From Wenjunlia tyrosinilytica (lineage in GTDB: Bacteria > Actinomycetota > Actinomycetes > Streptomycetales > Streptomycetaceae), in assembly GCF_014646055.1 (NCBI RefSeq), contig NZ_BMMS01000016.1, positions 1 to 64,000 of the forward strand: a stretch of 64,000 bases of DNA, in the 5' to 3' direction. A model generated the notes under the pieces. The model searched no databases, had not been told where the DNA came from, and saw only the letters and a program-made list of their open reading frames with translations. Below are positions 1 through 8,921 of this stretch, one piece after another; the first letter of the stretch is position 1; each line of letters begins with the position of its first letter. Position numbers and translations under genes: made by a program.

Positions 1-159
1 CGTCAGCTCCACCACGCCCAGATTCGGCCCCAGGTGACCACCCGTCCGCGACACCGCCTCGACCAGGAACACCCGGATCTCCCGGGCAAGCTCCTCCAAC
101 TGCTCGGGGGTGAGCCGGTCGAGATCGCGCGGTTCACGAATACGGGTCAGCAGCGCCAC
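1..159 (-). CDS. dxs: 1-deoxy-D-xylulose-5-phosphate synthase, N-terminal part (cut by window edge)
   Basis: The first 53 codons on the minus strand read [14 protein letters not shown], then [20 protein letters not shown], the diagnostic DXS N-terminus with the thiamine-diphosphate-site histidine. DXS condenses pyruvate and glyceraldehyde-3-phosphate in the cytosol and is the first step of the MEP isoprenoid pathway. The GTG start at 157-159 is chosen because AGGAGG (minus strand, 165-170) lies five bases upstream. The rest of the gene lies left of the window. Recognition is secure despite the short fragment. Confidence 0.95.
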   Translation of the reverse strand, partial: MALLTRIREPRDLDRLTPEQLEELAREIRVFLVEAVSRTGGHLGPNLGVVELT

Positions 160-234
160 CCGTGCCTCCTTCTTCGAGCTTCCCGGGACGTCGTCGCCCC
201 CTGTCGAGCAGTTCCGGCCGTGGCCGGTCCGACG

Positions 235-240
235 AGTCTA
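235..240 (-). promoter_or_regulatory. candidate -10 element for dxs
   Basis: TAGACT on the minus strand matches the Streptomyces TANNNT -10 pattern and would put the transcript start about 70 bases upstream of the dxs GTG. I see no convincing -35, so this is a suggestion only. Confidence 0.35.
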
Positions 241-295
241 ATGTTCCGTGCCCGAAACAGCCGGGTCAGGCGTGTCCCGTGTGAGTGAGCGCACG

Positions 296-338
296 CCGGT
301 GCCCGGCGCGGGAGGCGGTCCTCCCGGCCGGGCACCGG
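296..338 (-). terminator. hairpin terminator after the xyl operon
   Basis: CCGGTGCCCGG at 296-306 pairs perfectly with CCGGGCACCGG at 328-338 (11 bp stem). It lies 31 bases beyond the xylH stop in the direction of transcription. There is no U tract, as is usual in Streptomyces. Confidence 0.7.
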
Positions 339-368
339 TGTGGCACGCGCGGGGCGCGCGAGGGGTCG

Positions 369-1667
369 TCAGGCGCGTCCGGACACCTTCTGGGTACGGC
401 GGGAGATCGAGTCGATCACGGCCGCGGCCAGCAGCACCGCACCGGTGATCATGAAGTTGACCGCCGCGGCGACACCGAGCAGCGCCATGCCGGAGCTGAT
501 CGAGCCGATCACCAGGGAGCCGAGCAGCGCAGACCAGGTGCTCCCGCGTCCACCGAAGAGGCTGGTACCGCCGATGACGGCGGCCGCGATGGCGTTCATC
601 AGCAGGTTGCCCCCACCGGCGCTCTGGTTGGCCGCGGCGATCTGCGAGGCGATGAACAGACCGCCGATGGCGGCCATGCCGCCGGAGATCGCGAAGACCG
701 AGATCCGCACACGGGCGACGTTGATGCCGGAGCGGCTGGCCGCCTCCACACTGCCGCCCAGGGCGAAGATCTTGCGTCCGTAGGGGGTGCGGCGGAGCAC
801 GAACTCCAGCAGGACGATCACGGCGAGGAAGATCAGCAGCGCCAGGGGAAGGCCCTTGTACTGGTTGAGGACATAGGCGGCCAGGAAGGTGGGGACGGCC
901 AGCCCCACCGTGCGCAGGACGATCTCGCTCGTCGGGCGGCTGGGGATCGCTGCCCTGGCCCGGCGCCGGTTGTCGGAGAACGCGGTCAGGAAGTACAGCA
1001 GGACCGCGGCGGCGGCCAGACCGTAGGCCGCGCCGACATCGGTGAAGTAGTAGCTGGTCAGCTTGGCCACGAAGCCGGAGTCGTCGATGTTGATGGTGCC
1101 GCTGGAGCCGAGCACCTGGAGCATCAGGCCGTTCCAGGCGAGCAGACCGGCCAGGGTGACGACGAAGGCGGGCACACCGACTTTGGCGAAGAAGAAGCCC
1201 TGGACCACGCCGATCAACGCCCCGGAGCCGATGGCCACCAGGACCGCCTGCCACTCGGGCATGCCCTGGTTGACGTTGAGCACGGCGAAGATGGCGGCGG
1301 ACAGACCGCTGACCGAGCCGACCGACAGGTCGATCTCGCCGAGCAGCAGCACGAAGACGATGCCCACGGCGATCAGGCCGGTGCCGACGATGTTGATGGA
1401 GAGGTTGGACAGGTTCTCCGCGGACAGGAACGCGGAGTCCTTGATCTGGAAGATCGCCCAGATGATGGCCAGCCCCAGCACTACCGGCAGCGAGCCGAGC
1501 TCACCGCTGCGGAGCTTGCGCAGGGACTCGGTCAGATACCCCTTGAAGCCCTGCTGGCGGACCAGCAGGCGGGGGTCGACCGGATGCACCGCGTTGGCGG
1601 CGGCGGGCGGGGCGTCCACCGCGTGGCGGCCCTGGCCGGACGGTTCCTTGGTCATCTTGGCGCTCAC
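369..1667 (-). CDS. xylH: xylose-type sugar ABC transporter permease
   Basis: A 432-residue integral membrane protein of the BPD_transp_2 (XylH/RbsC/AraH) family. After a roughly 60-residue cytoplasmic N-terminus it has about ten hydrophobic segments, including the conserved stretch LLLGEIDLSVGSVSGL, the signature of this permease class. It forms the channel of a xylose importer with the XylG ATPase and XylF binding protein. Its GTG start overlaps the xylG stop as GTGA, and GGAGG sits seven bases upstream, so the two are translationally coupled. Xylose as substrate is inferred from the family and from the neighbouring ROK regulator. Confidence 0.9.
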   Translation of the reverse strand: MSAKMTKEPSGQGRHAVDAPPAAANAVHPVDPRLLVRQQGFKGYLTESLRKLRSGELGSLPVVLGLAIIWAIFQIKDSAFLSAENLSNLSINIVGTGLIAVGIVFVLLLGEIDLSVGSVSGLSAAIFAVLNVNQGMPEWQAVLVAIGSGALIGVVQGFFFAKVGVPAFVVTLAGLLAWNGLMLQVLGSSGTINIDDSGFVAKLTSYYFTDVGAAYGLAAAAVLLYFLTAFSDNRRRARAAIPSRPTSEIVLRTVGLAVPTFLAAYVLNQYKGLPLALLIFLAVIVLLEFVLRRTPYGRKIFALGGSVEAASRSGINVARVRISVFAISGGMAAIGGLFIASQIAAANQSAGGGNLLMNAIAAAVIGGTSLFGGRGSTWSALLGSLVIGSISSGMALLGVAAAVNFMITGAVLLAAAVIDSISRRTQKVSGRA

Positions 1668-2443
1668 TTCGAAGCCTCCGGGCTGCGGGCCCTGCGACGG
1701 GTCACGGCGTTGTCCGTGGCGCCGGTGATGGCCGCGATGATCTCTTCCTGAGAGGTGGACCGGACGTCGAAGAAGCCGTTGTTCCGGCCGAGGCGGAGCA
1801 CGCCCACCCGGTCGGCGACGGCCTTGACGTCCGCCATGTTGTGGCTGATGAGGATCACGCCGAGGCCGCGCTCGCGCAGCCGCTCGACGAGGTCGAGGAC
1901 CTGCGCGGTCTGCTCGACACCGAGCGCGGCGGTGGGCTCGTCGAGGATGACGACCTTGGGCTCGCCGAGCAGGGAACGCGCGATGGCGACGGTCTGCCGC
2001 TGTCCGCCCGAGAGCGAGGCGATCGGGATGCGCACGCTCGGGATCCTGATGGACAGCGTGTTCAGCAGTTCACGGGAGCGGCGCTCCATCTCGACCTCGT
2101 CCAGAACGCCGAAGCGGCGGATCTCCCGGCCGAGGAAGAGGTTCCCGACGACGTCGAGGTTGTCGCACAGAGCGAGGTCCTGGTACACGGTGGCGACGCC
2201 GAGGTGCTGGGCGTCGTGGGGCCGGGCGACCTGGACCGGCCGTCCCTCCCACTCGATGACGCCGTCGTCGGCCGGGCCGACGCCCGCGATGACCTTCACC
2301 AGGGTGGACTTGCCGGCACCGTTGTCGCCCACCAGGGCGACGACCTCTCCGGCATGGATCTCCAGTTCGACATCGGTGAGCGCCTGTACGGCACCGAACC
2401 GCTTGGAGATCCCGCGCAACGCCAGCACGGGCGTAGCGGACAC
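1664..2443 (-). CDS. xylG: xylose-type ABC transporter ATP-binding protein
   Basis: A single-domain ABC ATPase of 259 residues, half the size of the two-domain E. coli XylG, as is common in actinomycete members. Walker A is GDNGAGKST, the signature LSGGQRQ and Walker B VVILDEPTAALG, followed by the H-loop ISHN. An in-frame ATG nine bases further upstream directly abuts AAGGAG and cannot be used. The GTG at 2441-2443, nine bases after AAGGAG, is therefore the better start. It powers the XylH channel and overlaps xylH by four bases. Confidence 0.88.
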   Translation of the reverse strand: MSATPVLALRGISKRFGAVQALTDVELEIHAGEVVALVGDNGAGKSTLVKVIAGVGPADDGVIEWEGRPVQVARPHDAQHLGVATVYQDLALCDNLDVVGNLFLGREIRRFGVLDEVEMERRSRELLNTLSIRIPSVRIPIASLSGGQRQTVAIARSLLGEPKVVILDEPTAALGVEQTAQVLDLVERLRERGLGVILISHNMADVKAVADRVGVLRLGRNNGFFDVRSTSQEEIIAAITGATDNAVTRRRARSPEASK

Positions 2444-2542
2444 GTTGACCATCTCCTTCGCCGCCTGACCGGCGGGGGATGCCCGCGCGCTCTGGGAGGC
2501 GCGGAGGCTATGCAGATGCAGTTGGTGTGAACTTGGTCGACC

Positions 2543-2598
2543 GTCCGGCGCCCCTCCCCCGGCAGCGGGGTATGAAAGGTGGGGGCGAGGCGCCGGAC
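2543..2598 (-). terminator. intercistronic hairpin between xylF and xylG
   Basis: GTCCGGCGCC at 2543-2552 pairs with GGCGCCGGAC at 2589-2598 (10 bp perfect stem, with partial inner pairing between C-rich and G-rich stretches). It lies in the 209-base gap after xylF. Such hairpins commonly stabilise or partly terminate the binding-protein message, giving more binding protein than ATPase; that role here is inferred. Confidence 0.6.
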
Positions 2599-2652
2599 AG
2601 CTTTCAGGGGGGTCCTGCCGCGTACGGCGGCCTGGAGGGCGGCCGGCGCGGC

Positions 2653-3765
2653 CTACTTCAGACCGATCTTGTCGCAGGCGGACTTGTACTTGGCGGTGCA
2701 GATCTCGTCGATCGTGTAGAGACCGTCCTTGACCACAGTGTCCTTGATGTTCTTCTGCGTCAGGGCGATCGGCGCGATGACGACCGCGGGGATGCCCTTG
2801 GTCGTGTCGCTGTCGACCGTGTCCTTGGCGACCGTGTCGAGCTTCTGGCCGCGGGCGGCGGCGACGGCCATCTCGGCGGCGGCGTCTGCCTCCGGCTGGT
2901 ACGGCTTGTAGATGCTCATGTACTGCTCACCGGTGACGATGCGCTGCACACCCGCGAGCTCGGCGTCCTGGCCGGTGACCGGGGGGAGCTTGGAGTAGCC
3001 GGCCGCCTTGAGGGCGGTGATGATGCCGCCGGCCATGCCGTCGTTGGCCGAGTAGAAGCCGACGATGTTGTTCTTGCCGAGGGAGGAGATGGCGCCCTTG
3101 GCGTTCTTGTTGGCCTCGTCCGGGGCCCAGCCGACGGTGTCGTACTCCTTGCCGATCTTGACCTTGCCGTCGAGCTCGGAGTGCGCGCCGCGCTTGAAGA
3201 AGGCGGCGTTGGGGTCGCCCTTGTCGCCGTTCACCATGACGATCTGGCCCTTGGAGGCGTTGGCGCCGAGGGCCTCGAGCAGGGCCTTGCCCTGGACCTT
3301 GCCGACCTGCTCGTTGTCGAAGGACGTGTAGCCCTTGATCGGGCCCTGAGCCAGGCGGTCGTACGCGATGACCGGGATGCCCGCGGCGTCGGCCTTCTTC
3401 ACGGAGCTGGCGATGGACTTGAAGTCCACCGAGTCCAGGATCAGGGCGTTGACCTTCTTGGTGATCATGGTGTCGACCTGCTGCTGCTGGGCCGAGGCGT
3501 CCTGCTTGGCGTTGGCGTACAGGACCTTGCAGTCCGGACACAGCGACTTGATCTTCTTCTCGATCAGCGGCCGGTCGAACTTCTCGTAGCGCGCGGTCTG
3601 GTTCTCCGGGAGGAGCAGGCCGATGGTCAGCGCCTGGTCCTTCTTGTCGCCGGAACCGTTTCCGGTGTTGCTGCCCGACTCCTTGGCGCTACCACAGGCC
3701 GCAAGACCGGCGGCCATGGACACCGCCGCCACAACGAGCGCGGCACGACGCATATGGGTGTTCAC
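2653..3765 (-). CDS. xylF: xylose-type sugar-binding lipoprotein
   Basis: A 370-residue periplasmic-binding-protein-1 type lipoprotein. The N-terminus has two arginines, a hydrophobic run and a lipobox LAAC (cysteine near residue 24), so it is anchored outside the membrane. The mature part resembles XylF, with the inner stretch KKVNALILDSVDFKSI and the ligand-site segment IPVIAYDRL. The GTG at 3763-3765 is the start because GGGAGG lies about ten bases upstream; an in-frame ATG 12 bases on lacks a site. First gene of xylFGH, preceded by a candidate operator. Confidence 0.9.
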   Translation of the reverse strand: MNTHMRRAALVVAAVSMAAGLAACGSAKESGSNTGNGSGDKKDQALTIGLLLPENQTARYEKFDRPLIEKKIKSLCPDCKVLYANAKQDASAQQQQVDTMITKKVNALILDSVDFKSIASSVKKADAAGIPVIAYDRLAQGPIKGYTSFDNEQVGKVQGKALLEALGANASKGQIVMVNGDKGDPNAAFFKRGAHSELDGKVKIGKEYDTVGWAPDEANKNAKGAISSLGKNNIVGFYSANDGMAGGIITALKAAGYSKLPPVTGQDAELAGVQRIVTGEQYMSIYKPYQPEADAAAEMAVAAARGQKLDTVAKDTVDSDTTKGIPAVVIAPIALTQKNIKDTVVKDGLYTIDEICTAKYKSACDKIGLK

Positions 3766-3840
3766 GAACGAGGACCTCCCTGACTGGGCCGCTCCGTCGC
3801 GGCCGAGGTTGCAGCGAAGTCAACTCCGCCCTCCACCATG

Positions 3841-3868
3841 GCGTCAAGAAGTAAAAACTTAACGACGC
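3841..3868. promoter_or_regulatory. AT-rich inverted repeat upstream of xylF, candidate ROK operator
   Basis: Arms GCGTCAAGAAGT and ACTTAACGACGC flank a four-A centre, with 9 of 12 positions pairing and a perfect AAGT/ACTT core. It is the most AT-rich stretch of the 172-base xylF leader, 76 bases before the start. ROK repressors of sugar genes bind AT-rich inverted repeats, and a ROK gene lies immediately upstream. Binding by that protein is inferred. Confidence 0.5.
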
Positions 3869-3937
3869 GGAAACGAGCTGATTCGTTATCTACCTGAAGA
3901 CATCCTCCAGCCACCCTCCCCCGGACGCGAACATCCG

Positions 3938-5173
3938 CTAGGGGAGCGCCTTCAGGGCACCTTGCCGCCGATGTCCTGATTGTGCCTCGGGAACGGGCTC
4001 TCCGGTCGATTCAAGAAGCGTGGAATCGCCCATTTCGCTCAATACCAGAGCCAAAGCACCCAGAACCTCGGCGCGACTGCCCAGCGCTCCGGGCACGACC
4101 GAGAGCTGCCGCGCCGCGCTCGGGATGGCGTAACGGGCCACGGACTCCCTGATCGGGGCGAGCACCAGTTCCCCCGCCTCGGCCAGATCGCCGCCCAGGA
4201 TGACACGCCGGGGATTGAGCAGGTTGCACAGGTTCGCCACCCCCATGCCGATGTGGCGCCCGGCGTCGGAGATGACCCTGCGGCACCCCGGATCGCCTCC
4301 GGCGGCCAGCTGCACCACCTTGGGCACGGTCAGGCCGGGGCCGTGGCTCTCCCCCAGCAGGCCCAGCATGTGGCGGGCCGCGGTGAACGTCTCCAGGCAG
4401 CCCCGGTTGCCGCAGCGGCACACCGGCCCGGACTCGTCCAGCGTGATGTGCCCTATCTCCCCGGCGGTGCCGCCGGGGCCCCGGTAGATGCGCCCACTGA
4501 TCACCAGTCCGGCGCCGACACCGCTGGCGACCTTGATGTACGCCAGGTCCTTCAGCCCCCGACCGCTGCCCCACACCAGCTCGCCCAGCGCCCCCAGGTT
4601 GGCGTCGTTGTCCACGTGGACGGGCATGCCGAGCCGGTCGGCGAGCTCCTCGCGCGGATTGATACCGCCCCAGCCCGGCAGGATCGCCGTGGAGCCGATG
4701 ACGCCGGATTCCACGTCGATGGGGCCGGGGACGCCGAGACCGACGCCCAGTACCTTCTCCGGACCGATGCCGCTGTCCTCGATCAGCTGCGCGACCAGCC
4801 GTTCCGCCCGGTCGAAGCCCTGTGCGGCCGAGGCGTCCACGTCGATGGGCTCGGCCTGCTCGGCGAGCACCTGGTGGGCGAGGTTGCCTACGGCGACGCG
4901 CAGGTGGGAGTGGCCGAAGTCGACCCCCACGACGATGCCGGCATCCCCGCTCAGCGAGACGCTGCGGGCCCTGCGGCCGCCCGACGAGGTCGGCGTGACG
5001 TCCACGGTCCCGGTGTCCTTGAGCTCCCGGACGATATTGGAGACCGTGGCCGCGGACAATCCCGTCGAACGGGCGATCTCGGCCTGCGTCAGCGAACCGG
5101 ACATACGCACCGCGCGCAGCACCCGTTCCAGGTTCGCCCGGTGCAGGGACGACTGCGAGCCCGGAGTCTCCAT
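3938..5173 (-). CDS. rok7B7: ROK-family transcriptional regulator, Rok7B7-like
   Basis: About 411 residues. An N-terminal winged helix-turn-helix (SLTQAEIARSTGLSAATVSNIVREL) is followed by a ROK domain with the phosphate-loop-like VGVDFGHSHLRVAVG, the sugar-site segment VDNDANLGALGE and the zinc-binding CRCGNRGCLE. Position between xylFGH and ngcEFG matches S. coelicolor Rok7B7, which from published work as I recall affects xylose uptake, carbon catabolite repression and antibiotic output. The open frame extends to a TTG nine bases upstream; an adjacent GTG is also possible, so the start is not certain. Candidate -10 TAGACT at 5245-5250. Confidence 0.88.
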   Translation of the reverse strand: METPGSQSSLHRANLERVLRAVRMSGSLTQAEIARSTGLSAATVSNIVRELKDTGTVDVTPTSSGGRRARSVSLSGDAGIVVGVDFGHSHLRVAVGNLAHQVLAEQAEPIDVDASAAQGFDRAERLVAQLIEDSGIGPEKVLGVGLGVPGPIDVESGVIGSTAILPGWGGINPREELADRLGMPVHVDNDANLGALGELVWGSGRGLKDLAYIKVASGVGAGLVISGRIYRGPGGTAGEIGHITLDESGPVCRCGNRGCLETFTAARHMLGLLGESHGPGLTVPKVVQLAAGGDPGCRRVISDAGRHIGMGVANLCNLLNPRRVILGGDLAEAGELVLAPIRESVARYAIPSAARQLSVVPGALGSRAEVLGALALVLSEMGDSTLLESTGEPVPEAQSGHRRQGALKALP

Positions 5174-5334
5174 CACGGTCAACCCACTCCAACCTCATTG
5201 GACGAAGCCGCGCCCTTTGAGGCTCCGTCGTCTACAACATGTGAAGTCTAAGCTGAGCCGTCGGAGTGATGTTCCGTCAAGGGGCCAGGGCAATTCACCT
5301 CCGAAATGGGGCCCGGAGGATCAGATCGGACATG

Positions 5335-5378
5335 CAGAATGCGACAAATGAGGCCTATGCCCCATTTGTCGCATTCTG
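5335..5378 (-). terminator. strong hairpin terminator after ngcG
   Basis: CAGAATGCGACAAATG (5335-5350) and CATTTGTCGCATTCTG (5363-5378) form a perfect 16 bp stem with a 12-base loop, 12 bases after the ngcG stop. It separates the ngc operon from the ROK gene transcribed in the same direction. Confidence 0.85.
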
Positions 5379-5389
5379 TGGTGTGAAGA

Positions 5390-6331
5390 CTACTTGAGCG
5401 TCCCGGCAGTCAGACCCGACTGCACCTGCCGCTGGAAGGACAGATAGACGACGAGCACCGGCACCATGGCGACGGTCATACCGGCGAAGAGCGCCGGGGA
5501 GTCACCCGAGTAGCCCTGCTGGAGAGCGAGGTTCACCAGGCCCTGGGCGAGCATCGACCGGTCCGGGTCGCCGCTCTTCTGCTGCTGCATGAGGGTGACC
5601 GGGAGGATGTACTGGTTCCACTGGCCCAGCACATTGAAGATGCCGACGCTGATCAGGCCGGGCTTGGCCATCGGCACCATGACCTGGAAGAACGCCCGGG
5701 TGTGCGAGCACCCGTCGATCACCGCCGCCTCGTGCACCGCCGTGGGCAGCGTTCTGAAGAACGAGTGCAGGAAGAAGACGGTGAAGGGCAGCGAGTAGGC
5801 GACGTAGACCAGGATCAGGCCGATGTAGCTGTTGAGCAGCCCCATGCGGTTGACCATGAAGAACAGCGGCACCAGCGCCAGGTACACCGGGAACATCGCG
5901 CCGGCCACGAAGATGTAGTACAGCGCCCGGTTGCCCGGGAACTCGTACCGCGCCAGGACGTACGCGGCCATCGAGCCGAAGAGCATGGTCAGGGTGACCG
6001 AGCCGCACAGGACGACGAGGGTGTTGACGAAGAAGTCGCCGATGCCCTTGTCCCAGGCCCGGCTGAACGCGTCGAACGACCAGTGGGACGGCCAGCTCCA
6101 GGCGCTTCCGCCGATCTGCTTGTCGGTCTTGAACGAGCTCAGGACGACCCACAGCAGCGGGAAGACGATCATGAGCGCCCAGAGGATGAGGAAGCCGTGC
6201 GAGAAGGCGTTCAGAACGCCGCCGCCCTCGGCGAAGCGCTCCTCCTTCCGCGGCTTCCTCGGGCGTGCGCCGACCGGTGTGGACACCTTTCCCACCGGGA
6301 CGGGGGTGGGCTCCTTGATGGGTGTGGTCAT
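5390..6331 (-). CDS. ngcG: carbohydrate ABC transporter permease (MalG type), NgcG-like
   Basis: 313 residues with six predicted membrane segments and the EAA loop EAAVIDGCSHTRAFFQVMVP that docks on the ATPase. A basic, proline-rich N-terminus of about 40 residues precedes the first segment. Last gene of a three-gene importer operon without its own ATPase. In Streptomyces such importers usually use the shared ATPase MsiK. The location next to a Rok7B7-type gene matches the S. coelicolor ngcEFG locus for N-acetylglucosamine oligomers; the substrate is inferred from that. Confidence 0.82.
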   Translation of the reverse strand: MTTPIKEPTPVPVGKVSTPVGARPRKPRKEERFAEGGGVLNAFSHGFLILWALMIVFPLLWVVLSSFKTDKQIGGSAWSWPSHWSFDAFSRAWDKGIGDFFVNTLVVLCGSVTLTMLFGSMAAYVLARYEFPGNRALYYIFVAGAMFPVYLALVPLFFMVNRMGLLNSYIGLILVYVAYSLPFTVFFLHSFFRTLPTAVHEAAVIDGCSHTRAFFQVMVPMAKPGLISVGIFNVLGQWNQYILPVTLMQQQKSGDPDRSMLAQGLVNLALQQGYSGDSPALFAGMTVAMVPVLVVYLSFQRQVQSGLTAGTLK

Positions 6332-6344
6332 CGTGCGTCCCCGC

Positions 6345-7277
6345 TCAGAACTCGATGCGCTCGCGCCGGGTGATCCGGAGCGTGATGGCGGACAGGATCA
6401 GGGTGAGCAAGAGGATCACAACGCCCATCGCACAGGCGTAGCCGCTCTTGCCGTAGGTCAGGAAGTTGCGCATCAGGTAGGTCGCCATGACCTCGCTGTG
6501 GAAGTCGGGGCCGCCGCCGTAGTAGGCGCCCGGGGTCAGCGTCGCCACGAGCGCGAAGACGTCCATGGCGGCGATGGCCAGGTACACCCAGGCGGTCTGG
6601 ACGCTGTCCCACAGCAGGGGCAGGGTCACCCGGAAGAAGGTCTGGCCGCGGCGGGCGCCGTCGAGCAGCGCCGCCTCGTAGATCTCCTTGGGGATGGACT
6701 GCATGGCCGCCGAGAACAGCACCAGGTAGAAGCCGACGCCGGCCCAGATCAGCACGCCGATGATGCACCACAGCACCAGGTCGGGACTGTTCAGCCACTC
6801 GATGGGGTGCTGCTTGTCCTCCAGTCCCAGCTTGACCAGGACACCGTTGAACAGTCCGCCCTCGTCACTGCGGTACACGGCCTGGAAGAGCACCGTGAGG
6901 ATCGCGATGGACAGGACCTGGGGGAAGAAGAAGACGATCTTGTAGATGCCTGCGCCCCGCACTCCCTGGACCGCCCCGGCGCGGCCGCGCCCGCCCACGT
7001 TCAGCATGAAGGCGAAGAACAGCGCGAGCAGGATGGTGATCACCGGCAGGAAGACCAGGATCAGCATGTTGTGGACGAGGGCCTTCTTGAACACACTGTC
7101 GGAGAACAGCTTGCTGTAATTGTCGAACCCGACGAAGTTCATGGTCTGCGACTGGCCGGACCAGTCGGTCAGGGAGTACCCGAAGGTCTGGATGTACGGC
7201 CAGATCACAAAGACCGCGTACAGCACCACTGGGACGAAGAGGAATCCCGCGATGAACGGGTACTTGCGGTGACGCAT
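6345..7277 (-). CDS. ngcF: carbohydrate ABC transporter permease (MalF type), NgcF-like
   Basis: 310 residues, six membrane segments, and EAA loop EAALLDGARRGQTFFRVTLP near residue 200. It starts with the typical short basic N-terminus MRHRKYPF. It lies 13 bases upstream of ngcG and 86 bases downstream of ngcE, the intervening gap holding a hairpin. It forms the heterodimeric channel with NgcG. Family assignment is firm; the amino-sugar substrate is inferred from locus similarity and the DasR-like site upstream. Confidence 0.82.
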   Translation of the reverse strand: MRHRKYPFIAGFLFVPVVLYAVFVIWPYIQTFGYSLTDWSGQSQTMNFVGFDNYSKLFSDSVFKKALVHNMLILVFLPVITILLALFFAFMLNVGGRGRAGAVQGVRGAGIYKIVFFFPQVLSIAILTVLFQAVYRSDEGGLFNGVLVKLGLEDKQHPIEWLNSPDLVLWCIIGVLIWAGVGFYLVLFSAAMQSIPKEIYEAALLDGARRGQTFFRVTLPLLWDSVQTAWVYLAIAAMDVFALVATLTPGAYYGGGPDFHSEVMATYLMRNFLTYGKSGYACAMGVVILLLTLILSAITLRITRRERIEF

Positions 7278-7307
7278 GGCTCCTGCTCCTGCTCAAGAGG
7301 CTGGGGC

Positions 7308-7342
7308 CCACCGCGGCCGGCGGGTGGGGCCGACCGCGGTGG
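7308..7342 (-). terminator. intercistronic hairpin between ngcE and ngcF
   Basis: CCACCGCGG (7308-7316) pairs with CCGCGGTGG (7334-7342), a perfect 9 bp stem in the 86-base gap. It is probably an mRNA stabiliser or partial attenuator favouring the binding protein, as at the xyl operon. Confidence 0.55.
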
Positions 7343-7363
7343 ACCGTGTACTCAGGGCTGCGG

Positions 7364-8746
7364 TCAGCCCTTCTTGGCCTTCTCGGCTGCGGCCTTGACG
7401 CGCTTGAGCCACTCGGCGGGCTTGATGCGCTTCGCCATGAGCTCACCGCTGGCGTTCTGCACGGCGGTGTCGAACTCGCTCGCCGTGTTGGGGTAGTTGT
7501 AGTTGAAGGTGTTGGTCCCCGCCGCCTTGAGCACCTCGACGGTGGACTGGGTGCCCGGACGCAGCTTGACGTCCGAGCCGACGCCGTCCTTGAGGACGGT
7601 GAGGGAGTTGGCCGCCTGGGCGAACTTGCCCGAGGCCTCCTTGCTCAGCATGATCCGCAGGAACTCCAGGCCGCCGGCCTTGTTCTTGGCCTTCTCCGGG
7701 ACGATGAACGGCTCACCGGCACCGGCGCGGATGGCCTCGAACGGCAGCTTGGCGCCGTCCAGGGTCGGCACCGGCAGGAACTTCATGTCGAAGTCCTGCG
7801 GAGTGGACTTGAGCTGCTCGTTCTCCAGCCAGGAACCCGACGGGATGAACGCGGCCTTGTACTCGTTCCACGCGGTCTGCGACTCGATGTGGGTCATGCC
7901 GTTGGTGCCCGGCAGCAGGTAGCCCTTGTCCACGAGCTCGTAGACGGCCTCGATGCTGGACTTGGCGGCGCCTTCGCCCCACACGGTGGGGTCGAGGGAG
8001 TCGATGCGCTTGACGTACTCCAGACCACCGGTCTTGGCGATCAGGTCCATCACCAGGATGTTGATGTAGTACGGGTACTTGCCCTGGTGACAGAAGGGCG
8101 CGGTGCCGTCCTTCTTGATCTCCTTGCACAGGGCCATGAAGTCCGACCAGGTCTTCGGCGGGGTGTAGCCCTTGTCCTTGAAGAGCTTGCCGGAGTACCA
8201 CAGGCCCCAGACGGTGTAGACGTAGCTCAGGGAGTACATCTTGCCGTCGAAGGAGCCGGTCTCGATGGTGCCGGGCTGAAGAACGTCCCGGACCTTCTTG
8301 CTCGGGTCGTCGATGTACGGCGCGTCGAGCAGGGGGGTGAGGTCGGCGAGCTGCCCGTTCTTGTGCAGAACGTCGAGCTTGATCTGCTTGGCGCCCGAGT
8401 CGTCGATGACGTCCGGCGGGCTGCCGGTGTTGAAGCGCGGCTGGAGCTTGCCGGTGATGTCCTGGGTACCGAGGTGGCTGGTCTTGCCCTTGTACTTCTT
8501 CTCGTACAGCTTCTCGAACGCCCTGGCGTAGTCATCGCCGTAGCCGCCCTTGAAGATGACCACGTCGAGCCCGGCGCCGTTGGCCACGGCGAAGGGGTTG
8601 TCCTTGGTCTTCTTGCCCTTGGCGCTGCTCTCGTTGTCGCCGCCGCCGCTGGCGCACGCGCTCAGAAAGCCGGCCGCGGGGGCTGCGACCAGCCCCACGG
8701 CCACTGCCCGCTTGATCAGATCGCGGCGGTTGAAGTCGGATCCCAT
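7364..8746 (-). CDS. ngcE: extracellular sugar-binding lipoprotein, NgcE-like
   Basis: 460 residues, solute-binding protein family 1. The N-terminus combines a twin-arginine motif (NRRDLIKR) with a lipobox LSAC, predicting Tat export as a folded lipoprotein. The ATG at 8744-8746 is chosen because GAGGA lies seven bases upstream; a start 39 bases further up would precede the twin arginines without a good ribosome site. It delivers ligand to NgcFG. S. coelicolor NgcE binds N,N'-diacetylchitobiose according to published work I recall; the same ligand here is inferred. Confidence 0.82.
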   Translation of the reverse strand: MGSDFNRRDLIKRAVAVGLVAAPAAGFLSACASGGGDNESSAKGKKTKDNPFAVANGAGLDVVIFKGGYGDDYARAFEKLYEKKYKGKTSHLGTQDITGKLQPRFNTGSPPDVIDDSGAKQIKLDVLHKNGQLADLTPLLDAPYIDDPSKKVRDVLQPGTIETGSFDGKMYSLSYVYTVWGLWYSGKLFKDKGYTPPKTWSDFMALCKEIKKDGTAPFCHQGKYPYYINILVMDLIAKTGGLEYVKRIDSLDPTVWGEGAAKSSIEAVYELVDKGYLLPGTNGMTHIESQTAWNEYKAAFIPSGSWLENEQLKSTPQDFDMKFLPVPTLDGAKLPFEAIRAGAGEPFIVPEKAKNKAGGLEFLRIMLSKEASGKFAQAANSLTVLKDGVGSDVKLRPGTQSTVEVLKAAGTNTFNYNYPNTASEFDTAVQNASGELMAKRIKPAEWLKRVKAAAEKAKKG

Positions 8747-8921
8747 GCTCAAGTCCTCGCCTTCTCCAGGACTCATGCGGTGCACCGGATTCCGCCGGCC
8801 CTACCGCGCTCAGTTGATGCTGGATCATGCTGGCGTCCCCCCCGGGGACACGGAGTCCGGATGGCCTCTGGCCTGTCGGATTCCGGTCGTCCCGGCCACG
8901 TTTTCGAGGCCCGCGACGCGG

